Assembly: GCA_934718155.1 (NCBI GenBank)
Contig: CAKUZF010000043.1
Coordinates: forward strand, 1 to 22,669
DNA length: 22,669 nucleotides
Direction of reading: 5' to 3'
DNA from: an uncultured Parabacteroides sp.
Lineage (GTDB): Bacteria > Bacteroidota > Bacteroidia > Bacteroidales > Tannerellaceae
The position numbers and the translations under genes are program-made. Under the pieces are notes generated by a model. The model saw only the letters and a list, made by a program, of their open reading frames with translations, searched no databases and was not told the DNA's origin. This document shows positions 6,450 to 15,281 of this stretch, piece by piece. How positions within the stretch are numbered: the first letter of the stretch is position 1; every line of letters begins with the position of its first letter.

Positions 6450-6500
6450 TTCCTTAATTAGGAATATATTTTGAAATACAAGAAAAGCATAACGAGAAAA

Positions 6501-8168
6501 ATGAAAACAGACATTCAGATCGCAAGAGAAACGGAATTGCAGAAAATCAAGACCATCGCCGATGAGTGGGGAATCCCTCGCCTAGAGATCGAGAACTATG
6601 GCAAATACATCGCCAAGCTCCCGCTCAACCTTATCGACGAGGAGAAAATCAAGAAACATCACCTGATCTTGGTGACTGCCATCACCCCTACCAAGGCCGG
6701 TATCGGTAAGACAACTGTCTCTATCGGTTTAGCGTTGGGATTGAATCGCATCGGCAAGCGCGCCATCGTAGCGTTGCGCGAGCCCTCATTAGGACCCTGC
6801 TTCGGCATGAAGGGCGGTGCCGCCGGAGGTGGCTACTCGCAGGTGCTGCCGATGGAGAAGATCAACCTCCATTTCACGGGCGATTTCCATGCCATCACCT
6901 CGGCCCACAACATGATCACCGCTTTGCTCGACAACTATATCTATCAGAACCGTACGACGGGACAGGGACTGAAAGAGATCAAGTGGAAGCGTGTGCTCGA
7001 CATCAACGACCGCAGCTTGCGTCACATCGTTAGCGGCTTGGGCGGGTTGAGCAATGGCGTTCCCACCGAGACGGGCTTCGACATCACCCCGGCTTCAGAG
7101 ATCATGGCAATCCTCTGCCTGGCTTCCGACCAAGACGACCTGAAACGTCGCATCGGCAACATCCTGCTGGGTTACACCTACGACGATAAGCCTTTCACCG
7201 TCGACGACCTGGGCGTTACCGGCTCGATCGTCGTGTTGCTGAAAGACGCCTTGCTGCCCAACCTGGTTCAAACCACCGAGGGCACTCCAGCCATGGTTCA
7301 CGGCGGTCCGTTCGCCAACATCGCACATGGTTGCAACTCTATATTGGCCACCCGCATGGCATTGACTTATGGCGACTACACCATCACCGAGGCTGGCTTC
7401 GGCGCCGACCTGGGTGCGGAGAAATTCTTCGACATCAAGTGTAGGAAGGCCGGACTGAAACCCGACCTGACCGTCATCGTAGCTACGGCGCAGAGCTTGA
7501 AGCTGCATGGCGGCGTGCCCGAGGCCGACATCAAGATGCCTAACGTGGAGGGACTCCGCCGAGGCTTGGTCAACCTGGACAAGCACATTGAGAACATCCA
7601 GGGCTTCGGCCAGTCGGTAGTGGTCACCTTCAACCGTTTCGCCCAGGACACCGACGAGGAGATCGCCCTGGTGAAGAGCCATTGCGAGGAGCTGGGCGTG
7701 GGCTTCGCCCTCAACAACGTCTTCGCCCAAGGCGGTGCCGGAGGCGAGGAGCTGGCACACGTCGTTGCCGATATGATCGAGAACAAGCCCTCTGAGCCGT
7801 TGCGCTTCACCTACGAAGACACCGACAGCGTGAAGGAGAAGGTTGAGAAAGTAAGCCGCAAGATCTATGGGGCGGCGTCGGTAAGCTACACGACGCTCGC
7901 CGAGAAGAAGATCAAGCAGATCGAGAGCCTGGGCATCTCCCACTACCCCATCTGCATTGCGAAGACGCAATACTCCTTCTCGTCGAACCCGAAGGCCTAT
8001 GGCGTGCCCAAAGACTTCGAGCTGAAGGTGCGAGACGTAGTGATCAACAACGGTGCGGAGATGATCGTGGTCATCATGGGCGAGATCATGCGTATGCCGG
8101 GACTTCCCAAGGTGCCGCAGGCTCTGAAGATCGACATCGTAGATGGCCAGATCGAGGGATTGAGCTAA
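6501..8168 (+). CDS. fhs: Formate--tetrahydrofolate ligase
   Basis: Fhs joins formate to tetrahydrofolate at the cost of ATP, making 10-formyl-THF for purine synthesis and one-carbon metabolism in the cytoplasm. The 555 residues equal the usual family length. The ATP-binding loop TPTKAGIGKTT is at 62-72, and EPSLGPCFGMKGGAAGGGYSQV (around 94-115) and FTGDFHAITSAHN (125-137) are near-invariant family motifs. ATG 6501 (MKTDIQIARE) is chosen because it gives the standard N-terminus; a TTG ten codons earlier (6471) leads into the same frame but adds a lysine-rich stretch not typical of the family. The codons are GC-rich, as in the genes that follow. A second gene starts 30 bases after the stop. 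Confidence 0.98.
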   Translation: MKTDIQIARETELQKIKTIADEWGIPRLEIENYGKYIAKLPLNLIDEEKIKKHHLILVTAITPTKAGIGKTTVSIGLALGLNRIGKRAIVALREPSLGPCFGMKGGAAGGGYSQVLPMEKINLHFTGDFHAITSAHNMITALLDNYIYQNRTTGQGLKEIKWKRVLDINDRSLRHIVSGLGGLSNGVPTETGFDITPASEIMAILCLASDQDDLKRRIGNILLGYTYDDKPFTVDDLGVTGSIVVLLKDALLPNLVQTTEGTPAMVHGGPFANIAHGCNSILATRMALTYGDYTITEAGFGADLGAEKFFDIKCRKAGLKPDLTVIVATAQSLKLHGGVPEADIKMPNVEGLRRGLVNLDKHIENIQGFGQSVVVTFNRFAQDTDEEIALVKSHCEELGVGFALNNVFAQGGAGGEELAHVVADMIENKPSEPLRFTYEDTDSVKEKVEKVSRKIYGAASVSYTTLAEKKIKQIESLGISHYPICIAKTQYSFSSNPKAYGVPKDFELKVRDVVINNGAEMIVVIMGEIMRMPGLPKVPQALKIDIVDGQIEGLS

Positions 8169-8198
8169 GGGAATCGGAATTGTAAAAACAGTGAGCTG

Positions 8199-9167
8199 AT
8201 GTTTGATACAAATTTAAAGTTCGCCAACAAACTGGAGTTGCGCTATGTGTTCAGCGACCGATCGTACTACATGGACGCGTGCGTGCTCCAGCGTTGCGAT
8301 AAAGAGGTGCTGACGTTGGTGCGTGCCTTGGCCGACATGTTCGACGTGAAACTAACGGTCTATCATGAGCCACACGACCGCCTGAACGGATTTCGCGAGA
8401 AATGGGCGGTAGCGGGCGAAGACAGCCGTGCCATCTCGGTGGTACTCAACATGTTCATGCGAAGCATGAGCCACCCGACCTTGTCGGTAGGCGGACAATC
8501 GATGATTGGTCGCACCCCCGAAGACGAAGAGCTGATGCAGAAGGAGGTGGCCCTCCTTCGCCGGGGGCTACGGCTGAAGGATCCCAGCGTGGCTCCCTCG
8601 AAACAGCTATTGGAGTTGCTCAACCAATCGCCTCGTTTCTGCAAGTGCAAGTCTAACTTCTACGAGGCATTGCGAGGCTATCCGAAGGTGGTGAAGTTCG
8701 CCATGCGCGAGCTGAACGCCAACGACAAGAGCCGATCGGGCGTGCTGGAGGTGAAGCGCGAGCAGTTCGACCATTTCATCCTGCGTAGCGACGAGCTGCC
8801 CACGATCAAAGACAACCGGGCCAGCATCGAGATTATCTCGCCCGTGCTGAAAGACAGCAAATACCGCTGGAAGGGCATCTATGGCAAGACGGGCGAAACC
8901 ATCGACTTCTACATGCAGGACGAGGAGTTCAAGAAGCAGATGTTCGACGACAAGGTCTCCTTCACCAGCGGCATGTGCATCGATTGCGTGCTCGAGATCA
9001 GCCGTAAGCTCTCTGAGCTGGGCGAGGTGGTCAACGTCAGCTACGTGGTGACCACGGTGATCCGCACCCGCTTCGACAAGCTGGAGACGGTCACGCCTCA
9101 AGGCAAGCGCCACCTGCGCAAGCTGGAGGCGGAGAAGAAACAGCTCACGCTAGATCTGTTTGGATAA
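8199..9167 (+). CDS. Conserved-looking protein of unknown function with C-terminal clamp-binding-like motif
   Basis: I cannot name this 322-residue protein. It opens with LELRYVFSDRSYYMDACVLQRC. A central basic and polar region is followed by FDHFILRSDELP, IEIISPVL, YRWKGIYGKTGETIDFYMQD and a CVLEISRKLSELGEV strand-helix segment. From memory, similar N-terminal (LEL.Y.F.D.S..MDA) and C-terminal (KWKGIY, SPVL) patterns occur in a group of Bacteroidota hypotheticals. No signal peptide or clear membrane segment is seen. The last residues, Q315-F321 (QLTLDLF), match the QxxLxLF beta-clamp-binding pattern. It is GC-rich like fhs, starts 30 bases after it and is probably co-transcribed. It ends at the terminator at 9204. 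Confidence 0.8.
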   Translation: MFDTNLKFANKLELRYVFSDRSYYMDACVLQRCDKEVLTLVRALADMFDVKLTVYHEPHDRLNGFREKWAVAGEDSRAISVVLNMFMRSMSHPTLSVGGQSMIGRTPEDEELMQKEVALLRRGLRLKDPSVAPSKQLLELLNQSPRFCKCKSNFYEALRGYPKVVKFAMRELNANDKSRSGVLEVKREQFDHFILRSDELPTIKDNRASIEIISPVLKDSKYRWKGIYGKTGETIDFYMQDEEFKKQMFDDKVSFTSGMCIDCVLEISRKLSELGEVVNVSYVVTTVIRTRFDKLETVTPQGKRHLRKLEAEKKQLTLDLFG

Positions 9168-9203
9168 AGCAAGCCCCGCTTCCCGAAGGGCATCAAAGCA
9201 TAC

Positions 9204-9243
9204 AAAAAAACCGGACACATGCGATCGTGTGCCCGGTTTTTTT
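9204..9243. terminator. Bidirectional intrinsic terminator
   Basis: AAAAAACCGGACACA and TGTGCCCGGTTTTTT form a long stem with one mismatch (A opposite C) around an 8-base loop. An A run precedes it and a T run follows it, so it works in both directions. It separates the convergent fhs/unknown-gene transcript from the HAD gene ending at 9264. Confidence 0.92.
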
Positions 9244-9263
9244 ATGTTGTGTATCACTAATAG

Positions 9264-9920
9264 CTATTCGTCTAACAGGTAGGCCCGCAACTCCCCGACG
9301 GTCGAGACGATGTGATCGGCAGCGGCAGCCTCCATCTCGGGGCGGTCGCCATAGCCATAAAGCACTCCTATGGCTTTCAGTCCCAACTCATGCGCCCCTA
9401 AGATATCAAACTTTCGGTCGCCAATCATCAACACCCTGTCCAGCCGCGTGACGCCTTGCGTCAGCAACGCCTCGCGTATGACATCCGACTTGGTGTGGAG
9501 CCGTCCATCGGCATCGCGTGCCATGACGCAATCGAAATGGCGGCGCAAGTCGAAGTGGTCCATCACGATGGCCGTCATATCCATCGGCTTGGATGTGGCG
9601 AGAGCCAGGCGATAGCCTGCCGCACGCAACGCATCGAGGCATTCGGGGATGCCGGGATAGACCTCGTTTTCGAAGACACCGATAGAGCGGTAACGCTCGC
9701 GATAGACACGCACGGCCTGCTCGGCCTGCTCGGGCGAGAAGCGATAGAACTGCTGAAACGAGTCCTCAAGCGGCGGACCGATGAAGGGGCGCAACACATT
9801 GAGGTCGCTCACTTCGATGCCGAAATGACGCAGCGCATGCGCCGCACAGCGCATGATGCCCAGCCCGGAATCGGTCAGCGTTCCATCGAGGTCGAAGAAT
9901 AGCCAATCGTAGGGTTTCAT
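9264..9920 (-). CDS. HAD-family phosphatase (phosphoglycolate phosphatase-like)
   Basis: The 218-residue HAD hydrolase has all four motifs: DLDGT with nucleophile D10 and D12, motif II S110 (LATSKP), motif III K144 (HTKSDV), and motif IV GDRKFD (D168, D172). A helical cap of ~65 residues lies between motifs I and II, as in the Gph/PGMB subgroup of small-molecule phosphatases and nucleotidases. The substrate cannot be fixed from sequence. It lies 35 bases after the Crp/Fnr-type gene on the same strand, with no separate promoter seen, so the two are probably co-transcribed. The transcript ends at the bidirectional terminator at 9204-9243. Confidence 0.93.
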   Translation of the reverse strand: MKPYDWLFFDLDGTLTDSGLGIMRCAAHALRHFGIEVSDLNVLRPFIGPPLEDSFQQFYRFSPEQAEQAVRVYRERYRSIGVFENEVYPGIPECLDALRAAGYRLALATSKPMDMTAIVMDHFDLRRHFDCVMARDADGRLHTKSDVIREALLTQGVTRLDRVLMIGDRKFDILGAHELGLKAIGVLYGYGDRPEMEAAAADHIVSTVGELRAYLLDE

Positions 9921-9955
9921 CGTTGCCTTTACTTGTTATAATCAATAGTTTCCTT

Positions 9956-10528
9956 TTACAACGAAGCACGCACGCGGCTCAGCGTCTCCGGCGTCATCTG
10001 CAAGAATGAGGCGATGCAGGAGAGCGGCGCACGCTGGATAATCTGCGGCTGCTCCTTCAGCAGACGGGCGTAACGCTCGCCCGCCGACTCGAAACGGAGG
10101 CAATCGGCCTTGCGCTGCGACAAGATCAGGGAGTTCTCCAACAGGCCACGATAGAGCTGCTCGATCTCAAAGTTCTCGGAGCAAAGCTCCAGCAGCGGAT
10201 CGTGGGGAATGCCATAGATGACCGTGGGCTCCAACGCCTCGACGATCAGGCTGGAGGGTTGCTGGCGCAAGAAGCTCTCGATGCAGATAAACACGCTATC
10301 CTCGCAAGCGAAATGCTCCGTCAATTCCTTCTTATTCTTAAAATAGAACTGGCGCACCATACCCTCATCAACGTAGCCCAACTCTCGGCAGGTCTCTCCC
10401 TCGTTTAGCCACACCTCCCCCTTCTTCAGCGCCTTGCGGACTAAGATGGCGGCCAACTCATCCAATGAGCGTTTGCTCAATGGATAAGTTTGCGCGGATA
10501 TTTTTTGTGCGATCGTATTTGAATCCAT
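9956..10528 (-). CDS. Crp/Fnr-family transcription regulator
   Basis: This 190-residue protein has a cyclic-nucleotide-binding-type beta-roll (about residues 25-115), recognisable from LKKGEVWLNEGETCRELGYVDEG and FYFKNKKELTEHFACEDSVF. A dimer helix and a short C-terminal helix-turn-helix follow, ending in IASFLQMTPETLSRVRASL. Bacteroidota have many such regulators with degenerate ligand pockets; the canonical phosphate-binding RxS motif is not obvious here, so the ligand is unknown. It lies 50 bases after carB and before the HAD gene. A TATTTTTG box upstream suggests it can be transcribed on its own as well as with carAB. Confidence 0.9.
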   Translation of the reverse strand: MDSNTIAQKISAQTYPLSKRSLDELAAILVRKALKKGEVWLNEGETCRELGYVDEGMVRQFYFKNKKELTEHFACEDSVFICIESFLRQQPSSLIVEALEPTVIYGIPHDPLLELCSENFEIEQLYRGLLENSLILSQRKADCLRFESAGERYARLLKEQPQIIQRAPLSCIASFLQMTPETLSRVRASL

Positions 10529-10555
10529 ACTATTGATTTCTTAATTAACAAGGCA

Positions 10556-10563
10556 CAAAAATA
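10556..10563 (-). promoter_or_regulatory. Candidate -7 box for the Crp/Fnr-type gene
   Basis: The minus strand reads TATTTTTG (TAnnTTTG) 28 bases before the regulator's start. At the -33 distance (20-base spacer) there is TTTT within the end of carB, a weak match. It would allow expression of the regulator and the HAD gene independent of carAB. Confidence 0.4.
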
Positions 10564-10578
10564 GGAAGAATTTCCGAG

Positions 10579-13500
10579 TTATGAAAACTCCTGCCAGCTC
10601 TTGATGTGAATGTCGTCGATGCTCAGCTTGCAGAACGCCGTGATGAAAGCGCTGGCCAACCGGGCGTTGGTGATAAGCGGGATATTGAGGTCGATGGCCG
10701 CACGGCGAATCTTGTAGCCATTGTCAAGCTCGCCCGCCGAGAGATCGCGAGGGATGTTCACCACCATGTCGATCTGCTTCTCATGCAGCATCTGGAGCGC
10801 TTGCGGTTGCCCCTCCTCGCTGGGCCAATACACCAAGGTGCTGGGGATGTTGTTTTCCGCCAGGAAACGATGCGTGCCGCCCGTGGCATAAAGGTTGTAG
10901 CCCTTTGTCGCCAACAGCTTGGCCGCATCGAGCATCGCCACCTTCTGCTTGGCCGTGCCCGTCGAGAGCAGGATGTTCTTCTCGGGAACCCGCTGGCCCA
11001 CGGCCAGCATGCTGGTCAAGACCGCCTCTGAGACATCGTCGCCCAGGCAGCCCACCTCGCCTGTCGAGGCCATATCGACACCCAACACCGGGTCGGCCTT
11101 CTGCAAACGGTTGAACGAGAACTGCGAGGCCTTGATGCCCACATAATCCAGGTCGAACTCGTTCTTGTTGGGCTTCTCCACCTTCAGCCCCAGCATAATG
11201 CGGGTGGCCAGCTCGATAAAGTTGATCTTCAAAACCTTGCTGACGAAGGGGAAAGAGCGGCTGGCACGCAGGTTACACTCAATCACCTTGATCTCGTTGC
11301 CCTTGGCCAGATACTGGATGTTGAACGGACCTGAGATGTTCAGTTCCTTGGCGATCTGCTTGCTGATGCGCTTGATGCGGCGCACGGTCTCCACATAGAG
11401 CTTCTGCGCGGGGAACTGAATTGTGGCATCACCCGAGTGCACGCCCGCGAACTCGATATGCTCGCTGATGGCATACATGATGATCTCGCCATGATCGGCC
11501 ACGGCATCCATTTCCACCTCCTTGGCATGCTCGATGAACTGGCTGACCACCACGGGATGCTTCTGGCTGACGTTGGCCGCCAGCTTCAGGAAGCGCTCCA
11601 GCTCCTCTTGGTTGGAGCAGACATTCATGGCCGCACCACTCAACACGTAGCTCGGGCGCACCAAGACGGGGAAGCCCACCTCGGCCACGAAACCGTTGAT
11701 GTCGTCCATCGACGACAGTTCCTTCCAGCGAGGCTGGTCCACCCCGATGCGGTCGAGCATGGCGGAGAACTTCTCGCGGTCTTCGGCGTTGTCGATGCTC
11801 TTGGCGGTCGTTCCGAGAATGTTGACGTGCTGCTCGTCGAGGCGCATCGCCAAGTTGTTGGGGATCTGTCCGCCCGTCGAGACAATCACGCCATGCGGAG
11901 CCTCCAGCTCGATGATGTCCATCACCCGCTCGAAAGTCAGCTCGTCGAAATAGAGGCGGTCGCACATGTCATAGTCGGTCGAGACGGTCTCGGGATTGTA
12001 GTTGATCATCACGGAGCGATAGCCCTCGCGGCGAATCGTGTTCAAGGCCTGCACGCCACACCAGTCGAACTCCACGGAGCTGCCGATGCGGTAGGCCCCC
12101 GATCCCAACACGACGATCGAGCGATGGTCGCCCGTGTAAGCCACGTCGTTCTCCGTGCCGCTATAGGTCAGGTAGAGGTAGTTGGTCTGCGCCGGATACT
12201 CAGCCGCCAAGGTGTCGATCTGCTTCACCACTGGCAGGATGCCCTTCTCCTTACGGAACTGGCGCACCAGCATCGAACCCTTCTCAGGCTCTTCATCCAA
12301 GCCGATGGCCCGGGCGATTTGGAAGTCGGAGAAGCCCTGCTTCTTGGCCGTGCGGATCAGCTCGGGGTCGATGCGCCAGCGCTTGATGCCCTTCATGTCG
12401 TAGGCATGCAGCTCCTTGGAGGTCTGCATGATGCCGTGAAGCTTCTGGAGGAACCAGCGGTCGATCTTGGTCAGTTCGTGAATCTGATCGACCGTGTAGC
12501 CCGCCCTGAACGCCTTCGAGATGACGAAGATGCGGCGGTCGGTCGGCTCATGCAACGCCTTGTCGATGTCGGCAATCACCAGCTCCTTGTTCTCAACGAA
12601 GCCATGCATGCCCTGCCCAATCATGCGCAAGCCCTTCTGCAGCGCCTCCTCGAAGGTGCGTCCGATGGCCATCACCTCGCCGACCGACTTCATGCTGGAG
12701 CCCAACTCGCGGGCTACGCCATGAAACTTACCCAAGTCCCAGCGAGGGATCTTGCAGACCACATAGTCCAACGCCGGCTCGAAGAAGGCACTGGTGGTCT
12801 TCGTCACGGAGTTCTTCAGGTCGAACAAGCCATAACCCAAGCCCAGCTTGGCGGCCACGAAGGCCAACGGATAGCCTGTCGCCTTCGAGGCCAGGGCCGA
12901 CGAGCGCGAAAGGCGGGCGTTCACCTCGATCACACGATAGTCTTCGCTTTCGGGATCGTAGGCATACTGCACGTTGCACTCACCCACGATGCCGATGTGG
13001 CGGATGATGCGGATGGCCAGCTCGCGCAGCTTATGATAGTCGGTGTTGCTCAGTGTCTGCGAGGGGGCGATCACGATCGACTCGCCCGTGTGGATGCCCA
13101 ACGGATCGAAGTTCTCCATGTTGCAGACCGTGATGCAGTTGTCGAAGCGGTCGCGCACGACCTCATACTCCACCTCTTTCCAGCCCTTCAGGCTCTTCTC
13201 GACCAACACCTGCGGCGAGAACGAGAAAGCCTTCTCGACCAGTGTGTTCAGCTCCTGCTCGTTATCGCAGAAACCCGATCCCAGGCCGCCCAAGGCATAG
13301 GCCGCACGCACAATCACGGGATAGCCCAGCTTGGCCGCCGCCTTGCGGGCATCGGCGGCATTCTCCACCGCCTCGCTCTTGATGGTCTTCACACCAATCT
13401 CGTCGAGCTTATGCACAAACAGCTCACGATCCTCCGTGTCCATGATGGCCTGCACCGGCGTGCCCAGCACCTTGACATTATATTTCTGTAGCACGCCCGT

Positions 13501-13806
13501 CTGATAGAGGGCCACGCCGCAGTTCAAGGCCGTCTGTCCGCCGAAGGCCAACAGGATGCCATCGGGGCGCTCCTTCTCGATCACCTTCTCGACGAAGAAG
13601 GGGGTGACGGGAAGGAAATAGACCGCGTCGGCCACACCCTCCGAGGTCTGCACGGTCGCGATGTTGGGGTTGATCAGGATGGTTTGGATGCCCTCCTCTT
13701 TGATGGCCTTCAGCGCCTGGCTGCCTGAATAGTCGAACTCGCCCGCCTCGCCAATCTTCAAGGCGCCCGAGCCCAAGACCAATACTTTCTTTATATCTTC
13801 TTTCAT
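10579..13806 (-). CDS. carB: Carbamoyl-phosphate synthase large subunit
   Basis: CarB makes carbamoyl phosphate from bicarbonate, ammonia (channelled from CarA) and two ATP, feeding pyrimidine and arginine synthesis. At 1075 residues it has full family length and the expected internal duplication. Each half begins with a Rossmann-like segment (KKVLVLGSGALKIGEAGEFDYSG near residue 5; SIVVLGSGAYRIGSSVEFDW in the second half) and contains an ATP-grasp domain (YPVIVRAAYALGGLGSG; FPVLVRPSYVLSGAAM). The C-terminal allosteric domain carries LLATKGYNLYATGGT. The start is ATG 13804-13806 (MKEDIKKVLVLGSG); the frame is open further upstream, but that part is low-complexity and non-homologous. It follows carA by 97 bases on the same strand. 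Confidence 0.98.
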   Translation of the reverse strand: MKEDIKKVLVLGSGALKIGEAGEFDYSGSQALKAIKEEGIQTILINPNIATVQTSEGVADAVYFLPVTPFFVEKVIEKERPDGILLAFGGQTALNCGVALYQTGVLQKYNVKVLGTPVQAIMDTEDRELFVHKLDEIGVKTIKSEAVENAADARKAAAKLGYPVIVRAAYALGGLGSGFCDNEQELNTLVEKAFSFSPQVLVEKSLKGWKEVEYEVVRDRFDNCITVCNMENFDPLGIHTGESIVIAPSQTLSNTDYHKLRELAIRIIRHIGIVGECNVQYAYDPESEDYRVIEVNARLSRSSALASKATGYPLAFVAAKLGLGYGLFDLKNSVTKTTSAFFEPALDYVVCKIPRWDLGKFHGVARELGSSMKSVGEVMAIGRTFEEALQKGLRMIGQGMHGFVENKELVIADIDKALHEPTDRRIFVISKAFRAGYTVDQIHELTKIDRWFLQKLHGIMQTSKELHAYDMKGIKRWRIDPELIRTAKKQGFSDFQIARAIGLDEEPEKGSMLVRQFRKEKGILPVVKQIDTLAAEYPAQTNYLYLTYSGTENDVAYTGDHRSIVVLGSGAYRIGSSVEFDWCGVQALNTIRREGYRSVMINYNPETVSTDYDMCDRLYFDELTFERVMDIIELEAPHGVIVSTGGQIPNNLAMRLDEQHVNILGTTAKSIDNAEDREKFSAMLDRIGVDQPRWKELSSMDDINGFVAEVGFPVLVRPSYVLSGAAMNVCSNQEELERFLKLAANVSQKHPVVVSQFIEHAKEVEMDAVADHGEIIMYAISEHIEFAGVHSGDATIQFPAQKLYVETVRRIKRISKQIAKELNISGPFNIQYLAKGNEIKVIECNLRASRSFPFVSKVLKINFIELATRIMLGLKVEKPNKNEFDLDYVGIKASQFSFNRLQKADPVLGVDMASTGEVGCLGDDVSEAVLTSMLAVGQRVPEKNILLSTGTAKQKVAMLDAAKLLATKGYNLYATGGTHRFLAENNIPSTLVYWPSEEGQPQALQMLHEKQIDMVVNIPRDLSAGELDNGYKIRRAAIDLNIPLITNARLASAFITAFCKLSIDDIHIKSWQEFS

Positions 13807-13903
13807 TATTTCTTTCTTTTTCTTTTCTTGATAACACCTTTTTTTCCCACTCACGCCTGCTCGGCCGTCTCCCGTGCGCGATGGCGACGGGGGAAGCAAC
13901 GTT

Positions 13904-15049
13904 TTAAAGCAGTGCGGCGAACTTGTCGAACATAAACTCCGTGTCCAGCGGACCGCTGCAAGCCTCCGGGTGGAACTGCGACGAGAAGAAAGGTTTCGTC
14001 TTGTGGCGAATGCCCTCGTTCGTGTCGTCGTTCATATTCACGAAAAGCGGCTCCCACTCCTCGCCCAGCGTGGCGGTATCTACGGCATAGCCATGGTTCT
14101 GGCTGGTGATGAAACACTTCTCGGTGCCGACCATGCGCACCGGCTGGTTGTGGCTGCGATGGCCATACTTCAACTTATAGATCGTGGCCCCTCCGGCCTT
14201 GGCCAGCAGCTGGTTGCCCATGCAGATGCCGCAGATGGGCTTATCGCCTCGCAGGGCCTTACGGATGTTGTTGACGGCCGCCTCGCAGGTGTCGGGATCG
14301 CCCGGCCCGTTGCTCAAGAAAAGACCATCGAAGGGAATCGAGTTGAAATCATAGTTCCAAGGCACACGAACCACGAAGAGGTCGCGCCGCAGCAGGCAAC
14401 GAATGATGTTGTGCTTCACGCCGCAATCCAGCAGCACCACCGCCTTTCGCCCGGCTTGGTTGAGCGCCGAAGCCCTCTCCCAGTCGAAGCCCTCGACAGT
14501 CTGCGTCAGGCTCTCGCCCTCGGGCGTGTAGCAGATGATCGCCTTGCAAGAGACCTTATCCACGTAGTTCACCTCGCCATAGGCTGCCTCGGCCGGCTCC
14601 TCGTCGATTCCATCCACCAGGATGCGCCCCATCATCACGCCATGCTTGCGCAGCTTCTTCGTCAACGCACGGGTGTCGATGCCCGTCAGGCCCGGTATCC
14701 GCTCTTGCTTCAACCAGTCGCCCAGGCTGCATTGTGCGTTCCAGTGGCTATACTCCTCGCTGTAGTCACTCACGATAATGGCCTCGGCGTGGATACGCTC
14801 GCTCTCCATGAAAGTGGAAATGCCATTGGGGGCTATGTCGCGGGCAGGCACTCCATAGTTGCCCACCAGCGGATAGGTCAAGACCATCAGCTGACCCGCG
14901 TAAGAGGGGTCGGTCAAGCTCTCGGGATAGCCCGTCATGGCGGTGTTAAAAACAACCTCACCCGCGACAGGGCGCTCATAGCCAAAAGAGCGTCCCTCGA
15001 AGCGTGTGCCGTCATCAAGAATCAATGTCGCTTTCTTCAATGTTTGCAT
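13904..15049 (-). CDS. carA: Carbamoyl-phosphate synthase small subunit (glutamine amidotransferase)
   Basis: CarA hydrolyses glutamine and passes ammonia to CarB. The 381 residues match the family. The N-terminal CPSase domain has LILDDGTRFEGRSFG and VVFNTAMTGYPESLTDPSY. The C-terminal class I amidotransferase domain has the oxyanion region SNGPGDP (246-252), nucleophile C276 in GICMGNQ, and catalytic H360 and E362 in QFHPEA. The residue after MG is Asn rather than the common His (GICLGHQ); I recall the Asn form from other Bacteroidota. ATG 15047-15049 (MQTLKKATLIL) is chosen over an upstream in-frame ATG at 15091, which would add an Ile/Tyr-rich tail. It precedes carB and diverges from gltS; a TATCTTTG -7 box is at 15220-15227. 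Confidence 0.98.
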   Translation of the reverse strand: MQTLKKATLILDDGTRFEGRSFGYERPVAGEVVFNTAMTGYPESLTDPSYAGQLMVLTYPLVGNYGVPARDIAPNGISTFMESERIHAEAIIVSDYSEEYSHWNAQCSLGDWLKQERIPGLTGIDTRALTKKLRKHGVMMGRILVDGIDEEPAEAAYGEVNYVDKVSCKAIICYTPEGESLTQTVEGFDWERASALNQAGRKAVVLLDCGVKHNIIRCLLRRDLFVVRVPWNYDFNSIPFDGLFLSNGPGDPDTCEAAVNNIRKALRGDKPICGICMGNQLLAKAGGATIYKLKYGHRSHNQPVRMVGTEKCFITSQNHGYAVDTATLGEEWEPLFVNMNDDTNEGIRHKTKPFFSSQFHPEACSGPLDTEFMFDKFAALL

Positions 15050-15219
15050 AACATCTATATAATATATGTATATGATTTTAAAACTAAACAATCTGTAATC
15101 TAAAAAAGGGGGTGGATAGGAAAGGGGAAAAGGTTAGTGAAAGGCGAACGTCTTCGCGCGCCAGTGATTGCGCTTGGTGTGACTTAGTAGTGTACCCATC
15201 TATCCAATCAAATTTGCGG

Positions 15220-15227
15220 CAAAGATA
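15220..15227 (-). promoter_or_regulatory. Candidate -7 box of the carAB promoter
   Basis: The minus strand reads TATCTTTG, an exact TAnnTTTG. A CAAA on the plus strand at 15250-15253 (TTTG on the minus strand) would be a -33 box with a slightly long 22-base spacer. It implies a carA leader of about 165 bases, long enough for leader-based control, but I find no convincing attenuator in it. Confidence 0.5.
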
Positions 15228-15281
15228 AATACATTTTTCAATCATGTGGCAAAAAGGTTCGGTTTTCTCAAATAAATAATC

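Noticed and set aside
6471..6500. TTG start ten codons upstream for fhs
   Set aside because: ATG 6501 gives the family N-terminus and normal length; the TTG would sit only about 15 bases after the predicted transcription start.
7095..7970. 291-codon minus-strand frame
   Set aside because: Antisense to fhs, low-complexity Leu/Val/Asp/Gly composition, no domain.
11437..13491. Long open frame (684 codons) on the plus strand, His/Leu/Asp/Ala-rich
   Set aside because: It lies wholly antisense to carB. GC-rich codon bias of carB leaves the opposite frame free of stops, and the product has no recognisable domain.
13807..13899. Extended N-terminus of CarB by 31 codons
   Set aside because: The extra residues are low-complexity Arg/Gly/Lys sequence not found in CarB; ATG 13806 gives the standard start.
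13874..15103. 409-codon plus-strand frame
   Set aside because: Antisense shadow of carA with the same composition effect; carA has full motifs.
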